From: an uncultured Oscillospiraceae bacterium
GTDB taxonomy: Bacteria; Bacillota; Clostridia; Oscillospirales; Ruminococcaceae
Assembly: GCA_934486875.1 (NCBI GenBank)
Contig: CAKSPU010000006.1
Location: 8,654-72,653, forward strand
Direction of reading: 5' to 3'
Length of the DNA stretch: 64,000 bases
Position numbers and translations under genes: made by a program. Shown piece after piece: positions 14,576 through 21,438 of the stretch. The first letter of the stretch is position 1; the number at the start of each line of letters is the position of its first letter. The notes beneath the pieces were generated by a model. The model did no database searches. It worked only from the letters and a program-made list of their open reading frames with translations, and was not told the DNA's origin.

Positions 14576-16618
14576 TTATGCTGTTTTGGCTGAACTGCCG
14601 AGTTTTGATATCAGCGCAAGCCATTCATCGCAGAATTTTTTCACATCTTCCTGTACTGTTGAATTTTTGAATCCTCTGAGCTGGATTATTCTCTGAAAAT
14701 CCTTTGAAAGCTCCATCGTCACAAATGCCTTTTCAGGCATATCCTTGCGGCGGACACATAAAATAACACAATGCCCCTCGGCATATGAACCCGCATAGCT
14801 TCCGACACAGTGACGCATCTGACGTGACTCCTCGATAAGTTCATCAAAGGTCTGTATGGGACGGATTATAAATCCGCTGCTTTCATAATAAAGCCGGCTC
14901 AGCTCTCGGGAACGCTGTTCAATGGCGGCAGCATATTTTGCGCCTTTTTCGATATATCCTTTTATCCTTGCCTCAATGTCCGCATCATCGTGTGCGGCGG
15001 TAAGGTCATAGGGGTTAAGGACGGCTGTATCTTCGAGGTTAAACCCCGCCGTTTCCGCATCGGAAATATAGTCGCAATAATCCGACAGTGTGTATTGCCA
15101 TACCTGACTGCGTTCCTCTCCGCCTCTTAGCTGTGCCTGCGTGTTTATGTACTTTATGAATTTTGAAAGCGACTGATATTTAAGGCACTTTATTATCTGA
15201 GCACCCTTTGAATAACTGCCGTTCAGTCTCTTGATATCGTCCACGCTTGCCTTGACATTACTTGCCTTTATAAGCTGATAAAGCCGCAGATCGTTAATAT
15301 CAGGGTCAAGCTTTACAAGCTCCTTGATATCGGATTTGTTTACGCCGAGTATTTCGGTGATGTTTCTGCCTGTGGGGTTTATATATTTATGGATATTATA
15401 AGGATCGTCTGTCAGGTTATACGTCAGCTTTCTAAGCCCAAGCTTCCAGGTGTATTCGATAAAGGGATATTGATAGAGGCTTTTCATAAGGTAATAGGGA
15501 TTATATCTTTTCCCTTTGATAATATCCTTTATGGGAATGTACTTAAATTCTGGATAAGCGGCTTTCATCATATCCGCTCCCCCGGGATACATTTCACAGA
15601 GTAAACCGCTGTCTGCGTTGCTTCTGCACCACCTGATCTCATTGGTATTGAAAAAGTTACCATACTCAAAGCTATGCTGAAAATTTCCGTCAGCATCTAT
15701 GAAATATCTTCCGTTTTCATATGTGCTTATTTTCATTGACCAGTCATCATTTATTCTGATTTCACGCTCACAGGAGGTAAGACAGCTTGAATGGTATTCT
15801 TTATTCAGACGAGTACATATCTCAAAAAGCCTCATAACAATTCCGCCGCTTTTAAGCTTCTGGATATACCATATATGTTTTTCCGTATGTCTCCTGTTCG
15901 GTCCGCTGTGAAACGCTCCGCTCCGAAGCACGGTTACTTTATGGCGGCAATGGGGGCAGCAAATGTCATTGCCGTGTGCCGCTTTTACCTGTACCGTGTT
16001 ATGACAATGGGTGCAGATGCCTTCCTTGCTCGGTGCGGAATAGATTATGTAATGGGAAACGATATGGTCAAACACCCATTTGTCAAAATCCTTGACAGGC
16101 GGACGTATTTCAAGCATACAGCTGTCTATGGAATCTCTTATCTTCCGGTACCGTTCTTCACGCCGGCGGCTCCTTATGGTGCGCTGATATCCGAAAGCTG
16201 TTTTTATTCCATCGGGAAGCTTATGCCACATATCAATTTTTTCAGGATACCATAAACCTTTGCGGGCGTGCTCCGAGATGATTTCATCTGCACCGTTCAG
16301 AGGATAAAGAGCGGTGTTATAATTGCAAACCATTGTGTTGCCGATCATTGCCTCCGACACCTTGCCTTCTGGGAAAAGCTGATTGAAAAAATCGTCTTTG
16401 CCGATGAACGTGCGCATTACTATACTGCCCGACTGAAAGAAATTCAGCATAAGAACACCGTTTTCAAGGCTCTGTGCTGTATATACATAGTTTGTAACAG
16501 TATTGTAATGCCCCTTGCCGCCCTTGCACCAAGGCTCAACATATATTTCCGATTTATACGGGATCTCAGTTTCGGGTGCTCCCTCTGTGGGAATAGCCAT
16601 AAGCTCCTTTTTATTCAT
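14576..16618 (-). CDS. PcfJ-like protein
   Basis: A 680-residue protein with a C-terminal PcfJ domain: SRQMRHCVGSYAGSYAEGHC (near 597-616), then PEKAFVTMELS and IIQLRGFKNS. A four-Cys zinc ribbon (CTHCHN, then CCPHCRH) lies at about 201-224. PcfJ was named on the conjugative plasmid pCF10 and is widespread in phages and plasmids; its biochemical role is unknown to me. The ATG at 16618 has GAGGAGG nine bases upstream; a TTG at 16639 is in frame but precedes that site. It follows the PcfK-like gene, the usual pairing. Confidence 0.8.
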   Translation of the reverse strand: MNKKELMAIPTEGAPETEIPYKSEIYVEPWCKGGKGHYNTVTNYVYTAQSLENGVLMLNFFQSGSIVMRTFIGKDDFFNQLFPEGKVSEAMIGNTMVCNYNTALYPLNGADEIISEHARKGLWYPEKIDMWHKLPDGIKTAFGYQRTIRSRRREERYRKIRDSIDSCMLEIRPPVKDFDKWVFDHIVSHYIIYSAPSKEGICTHCHNTVQVKAAHGNDICCPHCRHKVTVLRSGAFHSGPNRRHTEKHIWYIQKLKSGGIVMRLFEICTRLNKEYHSSCLTSCEREIRINDDWSMKISTYENGRYFIDADGNFQHSFEYGNFFNTNEIRWCRSNADSGLLCEMYPGGADMMKAAYPEFKYIPIKDIIKGKRYNPYYLMKSLYQYPFIEYTWKLGLRKLTYNLTDDPYNIHKYINPTGRNITEILGVNKSDIKELVKLDPDINDLRLYQLIKASNVKASVDDIKRLNGSYSKGAQIIKCLKYQSLSKFIKYINTQAQLRGGEERSQVWQYTLSDYCDYISDAETAGFNLEDTAVLNPYDLTAAHDDADIEARIKGYIEKGAKYAAAIEQRSRELSRLYYESSGFIIRPIQTFDELIEESRQMRHCVGSYAGSYAEGHCVILCVRRKDMPEKAFVTMELSKDFQRIIQLRGFKNSTVQEDVKKFCDEWLALISKLGSSAKTA

Positions 16619-16631
16619 CACAGCCGCCTCC

Positions 16632-17123
16632 TCAGTCAAGGCTTACACGCTTGAAACCGTGGGGCTTTGAATGTGCCTGAACGTTATTGCTTGCAGTAAC
16701 ACCCGACAGCGGGATATTATAATAGGCGTGGAGAAGAGGGATTATTACCTCGGAAGAAACGCCTGCGCAGCTCCCGCACTTATCAGAAATAAGCTCGTTG
16801 AGCTCCTGTGTATATTCGGGAGTGATATACTCTGATACATTGCAGTCATCACCGCCAAAATTCTTTATCAATGCTTCGGAAGCATTTGCATCAGTGGCTT
16901 TTTCATTTTTTCTGCAAAGCTGACCAAAATCATTTATTTTTTTAAGAAACTCTTTCAAAGATTTTCCTTCCTTTAAAATTGAAACAGCCACAATATCCGA
17001 TGAAATTACATATGTCAGATGCTTTCCGATCAGCCTTGCCTGTGATTTACTGAATTTGTTTGAATCCGAATCAATTATCTCCTTGACCTGTGCATTTATA
17101 TGTTCGATCGCCTTTTCTATCAT
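16632..17123 (-). CDS. PcfK-like / AcrIIA9-family-like protein
   Basis: A 163-residue helical protein directly upstream of the PcfJ-like gene. The segment IEKAIEHINAQVKEIID..., AVSILKEGKSLKEFLKKIND fits the PcfK-like family that also includes the Cas9 inhibitor AcrIIA9. A long low-complexity linker follows, then LISDKCGSCAGVSSEVIIPLL. The family call rests on a short pattern and on context; whether this member blocks Cas9 is unknown. The ATG at 17123 follows GGAGGTA and overlaps the preceding stop by four bases. Confidence 0.5.
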   Translation of the reverse strand: MIEKAIEHINAQVKEIIDSDSNKFSKSQARLIGKHLTYVISSDIVAVSILKEGKSLKEFLKKINDFGQLCRKNEKATDANASEALIKNFGGDDCNVSEYITPEYTQELNELISDKCGSCAGVSSEVIIPLLHAYYNIPLSGVTASNNVQAHSKPHGFKRVSLD

Positions 17124-17506
17124 AATTTACCTCCATACAATTTCGTGATTATTTCCTGTGTGTTCAGTCTGAAATTGACGATATCTTCCAGCTGTTCCCG
17201 CTGCCAGCCCACAATTATCTCCCGAAGCGGTCTGTTCGCAGCTTCGGAATAATCGGGGAGCCGGAGACTGTAACAGGACTGATAACACTTTTCCAGCTCA
17301 TTCCATACAGCATTTTCCCATTCTATCCGCTGATCGTCACCCATAGGACGATGTATCCTGTTTGCCTTTATGTGGGCTTCATACAGCTTGTTAAGCTCTG
17401 AGTTGCTCACATTGAGCTGATATCCGTATTTGTTCGGCTTCGTAAAAACCTCACGGGTACGCCGTTCAGCGTCGCTTATGATTTCTCCTATGGTTTGATA
17501 TGCCAT
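17120..17506 (-). CDS. Hypothetical phage protein, 128 aa
   Basis: Unrecognised soluble, mostly helical protein (MAYQTIGEIISDAERRTREV). It lies between the PcfK-like gene and a Cys-rich protein, overlapping both by a few bases, so the three are coupled. An Arg/Trp-rich stretch (IIVGWQREQLEDIVNFRL) suggests a nucleic acid or protein contact helix. No function claimed. Confidence 0.55.
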   Translation of the reverse strand: MAYQTIGEIISDAERRTREVFTKPNKYGYQLNVSNSELNKLYEAHIKANRIHRPMGDDQRIEWENAVWNELEKCYQSCYSLRLPDYSEAANRPLREIIVGWQREQLEDIVNFRLNTQEIITKLYGGKL

Positions 17507-17679
17507 AATGCGGTACCCGCTGTCTTTTTCTCAACACGGTATGTATAGCAGTAACGGCGCTTCTTGCACTTGAAACAGGTGTCCTTGACCTTCCTGCCGT
17601 GTTCGCACTCAACTTTATGTGTGCCCGCAGCTTTCAAAGCTTCTGCACAGGGCACACACATCACTCTTTTTATAATCAT
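17488..17679 (-). CDS. Small zinc-finger-like phage protein, 63 aa
   Basis: Has CVPC (residues 8-11), CEH, and CFKCKKRRYC, enough Cys/His for one or two zinc knuckles, with basic residues between them, so it may bind nucleic acid. The ATG at 17679 is preceded by GAAAGGAAAA. The opposing promoter at 17681-17709 overlaps this ribosome site, so the two transcription units may interfere. Confidence 0.6.
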   Translation of the reverse strand: MIIKRVMCVPCAEALKAAGTHKVECEHGRKVKDTCFKCKKRRYCYTYRVEKKTAGTALWHIKP

Positions 17680-17680
17680 C

Positions 17681-17709
17681 TTGACATTTTCCTTTCTTTG
17701 AGTTATAAT
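17681..17709 (+). promoter_or_regulatory. Consensus sigma-A promoter opposing the early operon
   Basis: TTGACA (17681-17686), 17-base spacer, TATAAT (17704-17709): both hexamers perfect. It points right, against the leftward operon, and leads into two hairpins and a T tract at 17712-17784. Confidence 0.75.
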
Positions 17710-17711
17710 AA

Positions 17712-17784
17712 GAGTGATAAAACTGCGGAAACACTTTTATCACTCCTGAGCTTTTCGGGCGGCTTTCCCGAAAGGCTCTTTTTT
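17712..17784 (+). ncRNA. Putative small RNA of about 69 nt ending in an intrinsic terminator
   Basis: Predicted start near 17716 from the perfect promoter at 17681-17709. The DNA has a hairpin with 11-bp arms GAGTGATAAAA/TTTTATCACTC (17712-17745); a transcript starting at 17716 would keep most of that stem. A second stem-loop follows, GAGCTTTTCGGG paired with CCCGAAAGGCTC (17748-17778), then six T. No ORF fits. It is antisense to the leader between two leftward genes, like lambda OOP RNA in size and layout. That it is transcribed is inferred. Confidence 0.6.
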
Positions 17785-17950
17785 ATTTGCCTGAATCATC
17801 ATAATCAGCGCCGATGACCATAGCCGTACAGATGAAAAGCATAAATATAAAATATGTACCGTCGCCGTCACAGAACGGGAGCCCAAGTGCCGCTATTCCG
17901 AGGATAACAGCCGAACGCATCAGATTGACCGCAATTGCTTTCAGTTTCAC
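17783..17950 (-). CDS. Small two-helix membrane protein, 55 aa
   Basis: Predicted membrane protein with two hydrophobic helices (about residues 11-28 and 32-48) and short charged ends. The GTG at 17950 overlaps the upstream stop (GTGA) with AGAGG upstream; longer in-frame starts lie within the previous gene. Small membrane proteins in phage early regions can act in superinfection exclusion or membrane control, but nothing here proves it. Confidence 0.5.
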   Translation of the reverse strand: MKLKAIAVNLMRSAVILGIAALGLPFCDGDGTYFIFMLFICTAMVIGADYDDSGK

Positions 17951-18285
17951 CACGTACGCCTCTTTTCGTCCGGCCAAACAACCGCACGTATAGTAACGCC
18001 CTGAATGTTTATGATGTATTCCTTTATAGACACTGTAATAAATGATCTCTGCTTGTCAAATACAAAACCTGCATCGATAAGCTCCTGTTCTGTGAAATTC
18101 TCGCTAAGAGAGGGTACCATTATTTCAGGCTTAAAAGCTTCTGATACAAAATCAATGTCTGTGAAGCAGTCGATTTTAATAGTGTCCGCAAGTTTCTTGG
18201 AATACTTGCCGCAAAGTTCTCTGAGCTCCGATGCAAAATCTGCCATAATGACAGCCGCATCAGTTATCTTTTCAAAATCTATCAT
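17947..18285 (-). CDS. Hypothetical phage protein, 112 aa
   Basis: Unrecognised soluble protein (MIDFEKITDAAVIMADFASEL), helical in its first 40 residues and beta-rich later (FITVSIKEYIINIQGVTIRAVV). GAAAGGAAG precedes the ATG at 18285. Coupled at both ends by short overlaps, so part of the early leftward operon. Confidence 0.55.
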   Translation of the reverse strand: MIDFEKITDAAVIMADFASELRELCGKYSKKLADTIKIDCFTDIDFVSEAFKPEIMVPSLSENFTEQELIDAGFVFDKQRSFITVSIKEYIINIQGVTIRAVVWPDEKRRTW

Positions 18286-18520
18286 TTTTTTCTTCCTTTC
18301 GTGTGTTTATTCTTTTGCCGATCCTGTTGTAGCCTTCCTGCAAAATAAGCGGAAGAAGCTTTTTTCTTACGATAGTTTCAAACACTCCCATTACAGCCAC
18401 CATAGCGGCGATAGGATTGTCACCGTAATATATGATACTGCCGTTTTTGTCGGTGACCGAGAATATAAATTCCGTCACCTGCGTAAACGTGCAGAACCCG
18501 AATTTCTGCGGGGGTATCAT
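18272..18520 (-). CDS. Hypothetical phage protein, 82 aa
   Basis: Short protein starting MIPPQKFGFCTFTQVTEFIF, with a basic C-terminus. I set the start at ATG 18520, which overlaps the previous stop (ATGA) and has GGGAG upstream; the longer frame to 18649 would run through the repeated TTGCAGT/ACTGCAA dyad. Function unknown. Confidence 0.55.
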   Translation of the reverse strand: MIPPQKFGFCTFTQVTEFIFSVTDKNGSIIYYGDNPIAAMVAVMGVFETIVRKKLLPLILQEGYNRIGKRINTRKEEKNDRF

Positions 18521-18738
18521 ATTTTTCGCTCCCTGTTCTGAGAAGCTTCCGAATTTGCAGTTGACTGCAAAATGCGATTTCCCGACCTTGTGAAATGTCT
18601 CTCGAACCATAAATTCCGCTTGTCGGCAGCATACTGCGGACCTGAGCAATATTTCCCGTAGGACATTCCGAGCTGCCCGGCTCTTTCCGATATCATTTCA
18701 ATGGTCGGGAAAGGCTTTGAGGTTGTCGATTTTGCCAT
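18517..18738 (-). CDS. Hypothetical phage protein, 73 aa
   Basis: Starts MAKSTTSKPFPTIEMISERA and carries LGMSYGKYC, a block found in small early phage proteins near excisionase-like genes. It ends in a basic tail. GAGGGG precedes the ATG at 18738. Its 3' coding bases contain the TTGCAGT/ACTGCAA dyad at 18556-18571, so the sequence may have both a coding and a signal role. Confidence 0.55.
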   Translation of the reverse strand: MAKSTTSKPFPTIEMISERAGQLGMSYGKYCSGPQYAADKRNLWFERHFTRSGNRILQSTANSEASQNRERKI

Positions 18739-18777
18739 TATGCCGCCCCTCTCGTTTTTAGTCTGCCCTGCCGTTCC

Positions 18778-19020
18778 TCAGCCATAGCACACATTTCTCA
18801 GCCTTTCGGGAATATTGTCACGGTAGACAAATTTTATGATGTCCTGTCTCGTGAAACGGTACATCTTCCCCACCATAAAATGAGGAAGATCCCCACTCTT
18901 GCATAGATTTCTGACCTGCGCCTTGGATATTCTCAGCATATGTGCCACATATGCCACATCAAGTATCTCAGGACAGAACTCCAAGCTTGTTTCACTTGGA
19001 CTTTTCTTCTTTGCGCCCAT
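18778..19020 (-). CDS. Excisionase-family (MerR-like winged HTH) protein
   Basis: An 80-residue DNA-binding protein. The core VAYVAHMLRISKAQVRNLCKSGDLPHFMVGKMYRFTRQDIIKFV is the excisionase-type HTH with its wing. It could be the phage Xis that directs the integrase at 23.1 kb toward excision, or an early regulator. AAAGGA precedes the ATG. It is about 4 kb from int and on the opposite strand, so the Xis role is tentative. Confidence 0.75.
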   Translation of the reverse strand: MGAKKKSPSETSLEFCPEILDVAYVAHMLRISKAQVRNLCKSGDLPHFMVGKMYRFTRQDIIKFVYRDNIPERLRNVCYG

Positions 19021-19073
19021 ATTTTTTCATTCCTTTCTGCATTTTCCACTCCCGATATCTAATGCAGTCAGAC

Positions 19074-19262
19074 TCAATCGTCTTCGTCCTCCTTTATGCG
19101 TCCCTGTTTTTCATACTCACGGTAAATTCTGCATACAGCATTGCTTAAAAGCTCCTCCGCATAATCATTAAAGGTCATATTGGTTTCGCCGTCTGCTTTC
19201 CTGATAAGTCGGAGCTTGTTAAAGTCCTTATCCGAAAGGCTGAATTCAAATTTAACTGCCAT
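19074..19262 (-). CDS. Small ribbon-helix-helix-like phage protein, 62 aa
   Basis: Starts MAVKFEFSLSDKDFNKLRLI and ends in a Lys/Asp/Glu tail. The first strand followed by two helices resembles an Arc/MetJ-type fold, suggesting a small repressor or partner of another early protein. GAGGAGG precedes the ATG. A CCAGCGTGAGGAGGT leader block is shared with the 19692-19883 gene. Confidence 0.55.
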   Translation of the reverse strand: MAVKFEFSLSDKDFNKLRLIRKADGETNMTFNDYAEELLSNAVCRIYREYEKQGRIKEDEDD

Positions 19263-19290
19263 AGATCATTACCTCCTCACGCTGGTTCAG

Positions 19291-19319
19291 TTGACATTCC
19301 CTCACATCTGCTGTATAAT
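19291..19319 (+). promoter_or_regulatory. Consensus sigma-A promoter for the 19344 gene
   Basis: TTGACA (19291-19296), 17-base spacer, TATAAT (19314-19319), both perfect. It drives one rightward gene set inside a leftward operon. Confidence 0.85.
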
Positions 19320-19343
19320 ATCAGCAGGAAGGGGGTGAAAACT

Positions 19344-19715
19344 ATGAATGAATTTAATTTTTGCGGGAAAATAGAACGATATATTAATAAAATCGTCCAT
19401 ATCTCTCCCGAAGAATGGAAACGTGTTCCTGACTCAGAATACATTGCATATAAGGCACATACGAGTGTTACAGAAATGTATTTCACACATATTGACGGAG
19501 CCAAATTTATTTTTACGGTAAACAGAACTGACTCCGAACCTTCTTTCGTTATGATAGTGGAATTTGATAACGAGAAGGGTGTGTTGTACAAGATTGCCTT
19601 ACAAAATGACTATCAAAAAAGACTGCATATCGAATATTCTGACCTTCTGAGAAAAATACACGAAAATCAGGAAAAGCAGTTTAATGAACGTCTAAATCTC
19701 ATTCTCAGCCGTTAA
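19344..19715 (+). CDS. Lone rightward prophage protein, 123 aa
   Basis: Unrecognised soluble protein (MNEFNFCGKIERYINKIVHI) with beta strands in the middle and a helical, basic C-terminus. AAGGGGGTG precedes the ATG at 19344, downstream of a perfect promoter. It lies inside the early leftward operon in the opposite direction, and its last 24 bases overlap the 19692-19883 gene. A gene with its own strong promoter inside an early operon is typical of a cargo gene expressed in the lysogen. Confidence 0.65.
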   Translation: MNEFNFCGKIERYINKIVHISPEEWKRVPDSEYIAYKAHTSVTEMYFTHIDGAKFIFTVNRTDSEPSFVMIVEFDNEKGVLYKIALQNDYQKRLHIEYSDLLRKIHENQEKQFNERLNLILSR

Positions 19716-19883
19716 CCACGTTTCCGCATCTTCCGTCTCGGCTGCTGCAAATTCGGCAGCGGTCGAGACACCGCTCATTCTGATACGGTATAACACGTCT
19801 CCAAGCTCGTTTATAAGCGCCTTTGCTTTCGTTATATCATCTACAAGTTCTTCAAGTCCGCTGATTTTTACTTTTATTTCCAT
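19692..19883 (-). CDS. Small early phage protein, 63 aa
   Basis: Starts MEIKVKISGLEELVDDITKA, an amphipathic helix protein of unknown role, similar in style to small proteins found next to Cro genes. GAGGAGGTG precedes the ATG at 19883. It converges with the 19344-19715 gene. Confidence 0.55.
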   Translation of the reverse strand: MEIKVKISGLEELVDDITKAKALINELGDVLYRIRMSGVSTAAEFAAAETEDAETWLTAENEI

Positions 19884-19914
19884 TCCTCTCACCTCCTCAC
19901 GCTGGCTGGGTTTC

Positions 19915-20121
19915 TTATGTACCCTTTATCCCGAAAAGGTCATTGGGAGTGACATCAAGTGCATTGGCTATTCTCAAGATGTCTCTACTTTCTATGATTT
20001 TCTGACCATTAAGAATACGACTGAATTTCTGCTCTGTGTAACCCGCACGTTCTGCAACAGCCTTATTTTTCAGCCCTTTTTCCTTAATAATGTTTCGGGT
20101 GTTTTCGGCAATAATACTCAT
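19915..20121 (-). CDS. Cro-like HTH regulator
   Basis: A 68-residue XRE-type HTH protein: IIAENTRNIIKEKGLKNKAVAERAGYTEQKFSRILNG and DILRIANALDVTPNDLFG. It is the first gene of the leftward operon and faces the CI-like repressor gene, as in lambdoid switches. The ATG at 20121 follows GGGAGGTG, which overlaps one copy of the 14-bp operator (20135-20148), so translation and operator share bases. Confidence 0.82.
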   Translation of the reverse strand: MSIIAENTRNIIKEKGLKNKAVAERAGYTEQKFSRILNGQKIIESRDILRIANALDVTPNDLFGIKGT

Positions 20122-20134
20122 AATTTTATTCACC

Positions 20135-20211
20135 TCCCAAATTTCTTGAACTATCTGTATTATATCACAAGAATATTGAGATGTCAAGACTTTTTTTCAA
20201 GAAATTTGAGA
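20135..20211. promoter_or_regulatory. Immunity operators (three 14-bp copies) of the genetic switch
   Basis: Copies fit CAAGAAWWTTGRGA. One lies at 20135-20148 on the minus strand, next to the cro ribosome site. One at 20168-20181 fills most of the spacer of the leftward promoter. One at 20198-20211 lies before the rightward promoter. Spacing centre to centre is 33 and 30 bp. This is the expected layout for binding by the CI-like and Cro-like proteins. Confidence 0.8.
20159..20187 (-). promoter_or_regulatory. Leftward early promoter (PR-like)
   Basis: On the minus strand TTGACA (20187-20182), 17-base spacer, TATAAT (20164-20159), both perfect. The operator at 20168-20181 fills most of its spacer, so repressor binding should exclude RNA polymerase. 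Confidence 0.85.
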
Positions 20212-20219
20212 TTTTTTTA

Positions 20220-20248
20220 TTGACAAGCATAAATATATGTGATAGAAT
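20220..20248 (+). promoter_or_regulatory. Repressor-gene promoter (PRM-like)
   Basis: TTGACA (20220-20225), 17-base spacer, TAGAAT (20243-20248). It drives the CI-like repressor; the operator at 20198-20211 ends nine bases before its -35. Confidence 0.82.
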
Positions 20249-20267
20249 AAGCTTAAAAGGAGGCAAG

Positions 20268-20741
20268 ATGCATATGAGCATTGGAAGCCGAATAAAGCTG
20301 AGAAGAGAAGAATTAGGGTTAACACAACCTGAACTTGCAAAGATGATAGGGGTCTCTAAAGGCTCTATCGGTAATTATGAGAGCGAAATAAGCTGTCCTA
20401 ATGAAAATATATTGATTAAGCTGTTTTCAGCTTTAGATTGTGATGCAAATTATTTGTATTATGATGATATAAATAAAACTGATGAGCAATTTGATAACTA
20501 TGAGAAAGCAGTAATAAAGAAATATCGTACTCTTGATAATTATGGTAAAAAAGCAATAGATGCATTGCTTGAAATAGAATTTACCCGTTGTCTTGAAGCA
20601 GAAAAGCCAGCTACAGCACCAACAATAACAGTGCGTTCTGCGGCCCGAAGCAATGACGGCAGTGTTGCGGCAGGCACTACAACAATTACTGAGGAACAAC
20701 TTAAAAAGTTGCAGAGTGCGCCTACAATAAAAGACCTCTAA
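20268..20741 (+). CDS. CI-like XRE-family phage repressor
   Basis: A 157-residue regulator. The N-terminal HTH (IGSRIKLRREELGLTQPELAKMIGVSKGSIGNYE) is followed by a helical dimer segment and a Thr/Ala-rich tail; there is no LexA-type protease domain, which fits a repressor removed through the neighbouring ImmA peptidase. AAGGAGG precedes ATG 20268; ATG 20274 in the same frame has better spacing and is an alternative. Three operators lie upstream. Confidence 0.82.
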   Translation: MHMSIGSRIKLRREELGLTQPELAKMIGVSKGSIGNYESEISCPNENILIKLFSALDCDANYLYYDDINKTDEQFDNYEKAVIKKYRTLDNYGKKAIDALLEIEFTRCLEAEKPATAPTITVRSAARSNDGSVAAGTTTITEEQLKKLQSAPTIKDL

Positions 20742-20758
20742 AAGCTTCCATAAATGAA

Positions 20759-20793
20759 ATCACCTCATAGGATTATAATATCTATGAGGTGAT
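20759..20793 (+). promoter_or_regulatory. Hairpin masking the immA ribosome site
   Basis: Perfect arms ATCACCTCATAG (20759-20770) and CTATGAGGTGAT (20782-20793). The right arm contains the GAGGTG ribosome site of the next gene, so the folded RNA would hide it. Confidence 0.75.
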
Positions 20794-20798
20794 AAAAA

Positions 20799-21347
20799 TT
20801 GAATTATGGAATATATAAGGGCATAAGAGGTACAGCGTGGCAATGCCTTATCGACTGCGATATTATGTCGCTTCCTGTCTCGGTAAGCCGAATTATGCGG
20901 CATTATGGCATTGATATGGTGTATAACGGCAATGTTGGAATACTCCAGCCGAGTGAATCAGGGCGCATAATCGTCACCGATAAGCCCCGTGTGGTTATCC
21001 GTGACGAGCACCCTATCCCACGTCAGCGCTTTACGGCAATGCACGAACTTGGGCATTACCTACTCGGTCACTTGGGGGAGCAAATGGAGCTGTCAAGGTC
21101 TGACGTAAAAAAGCCGCAGGAAACGGAAGCAGATATGTTTGCAGTCCGTGTTCTTATGCCTGCTTGTGTTCTGTGGGGGCTTGATTTGCACAGCCCTGCT
21201 GAGATAGCCCGTGATTGCAATGTATCAATGCAGGCGGCTGAACGCCGTGCAAGGCGTATGGAAGAACTGTATGCACGAAATATGTTCCTTTCGGACCCGC
21301 TGGAGCGCAAGGTGTTTGAGCAGTTTAAAGACTTCTTGAAAAAATAG
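20799..21347 (+). CDS. immA: ImmA/IrrE-family metallopeptidase
   Basis: A 182-residue zinc peptidase with HELGHYLLGH (near residues 83-92) and a downstream Glu-bearing ETEADMFAVRVLMP, the full ImmA/IrrE active-site set. In ICEBs1 and similar phages it cuts the immunity repressor after DNA damage. Start TTG 20799, with GAGGTG eight bases upstream inside the hairpin at 20759-20793; a weak start codon plus a masked ribosome site suggests low, regulated synthesis. It follows the repressor gene, as is usual. Confidence 0.85.
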   Translation: MNYGIYKGIRGTAWQCLIDCDIMSLPVSVSRIMRHYGIDMVYNGNVGILQPSESGRIIVTDKPRVVIRDEHPIPRQRFTAMHELGHYLLGHLGEQMELSRSDVKKPQETEADMFAVRVLMPACVLWGLDLHSPAEIARDCNVSMQAAERRARRMEELYARNMFLSDPLERKVFEQFKDFLKK

Positions 21348-21438
21348 TATAACAATTTGTTTTAATTTCACACAAGTGTAATTCTTTGATGTATAATGAA
21401 AATGGGTTTTTATGCTCAAATTTATATAAGGACGTGGT

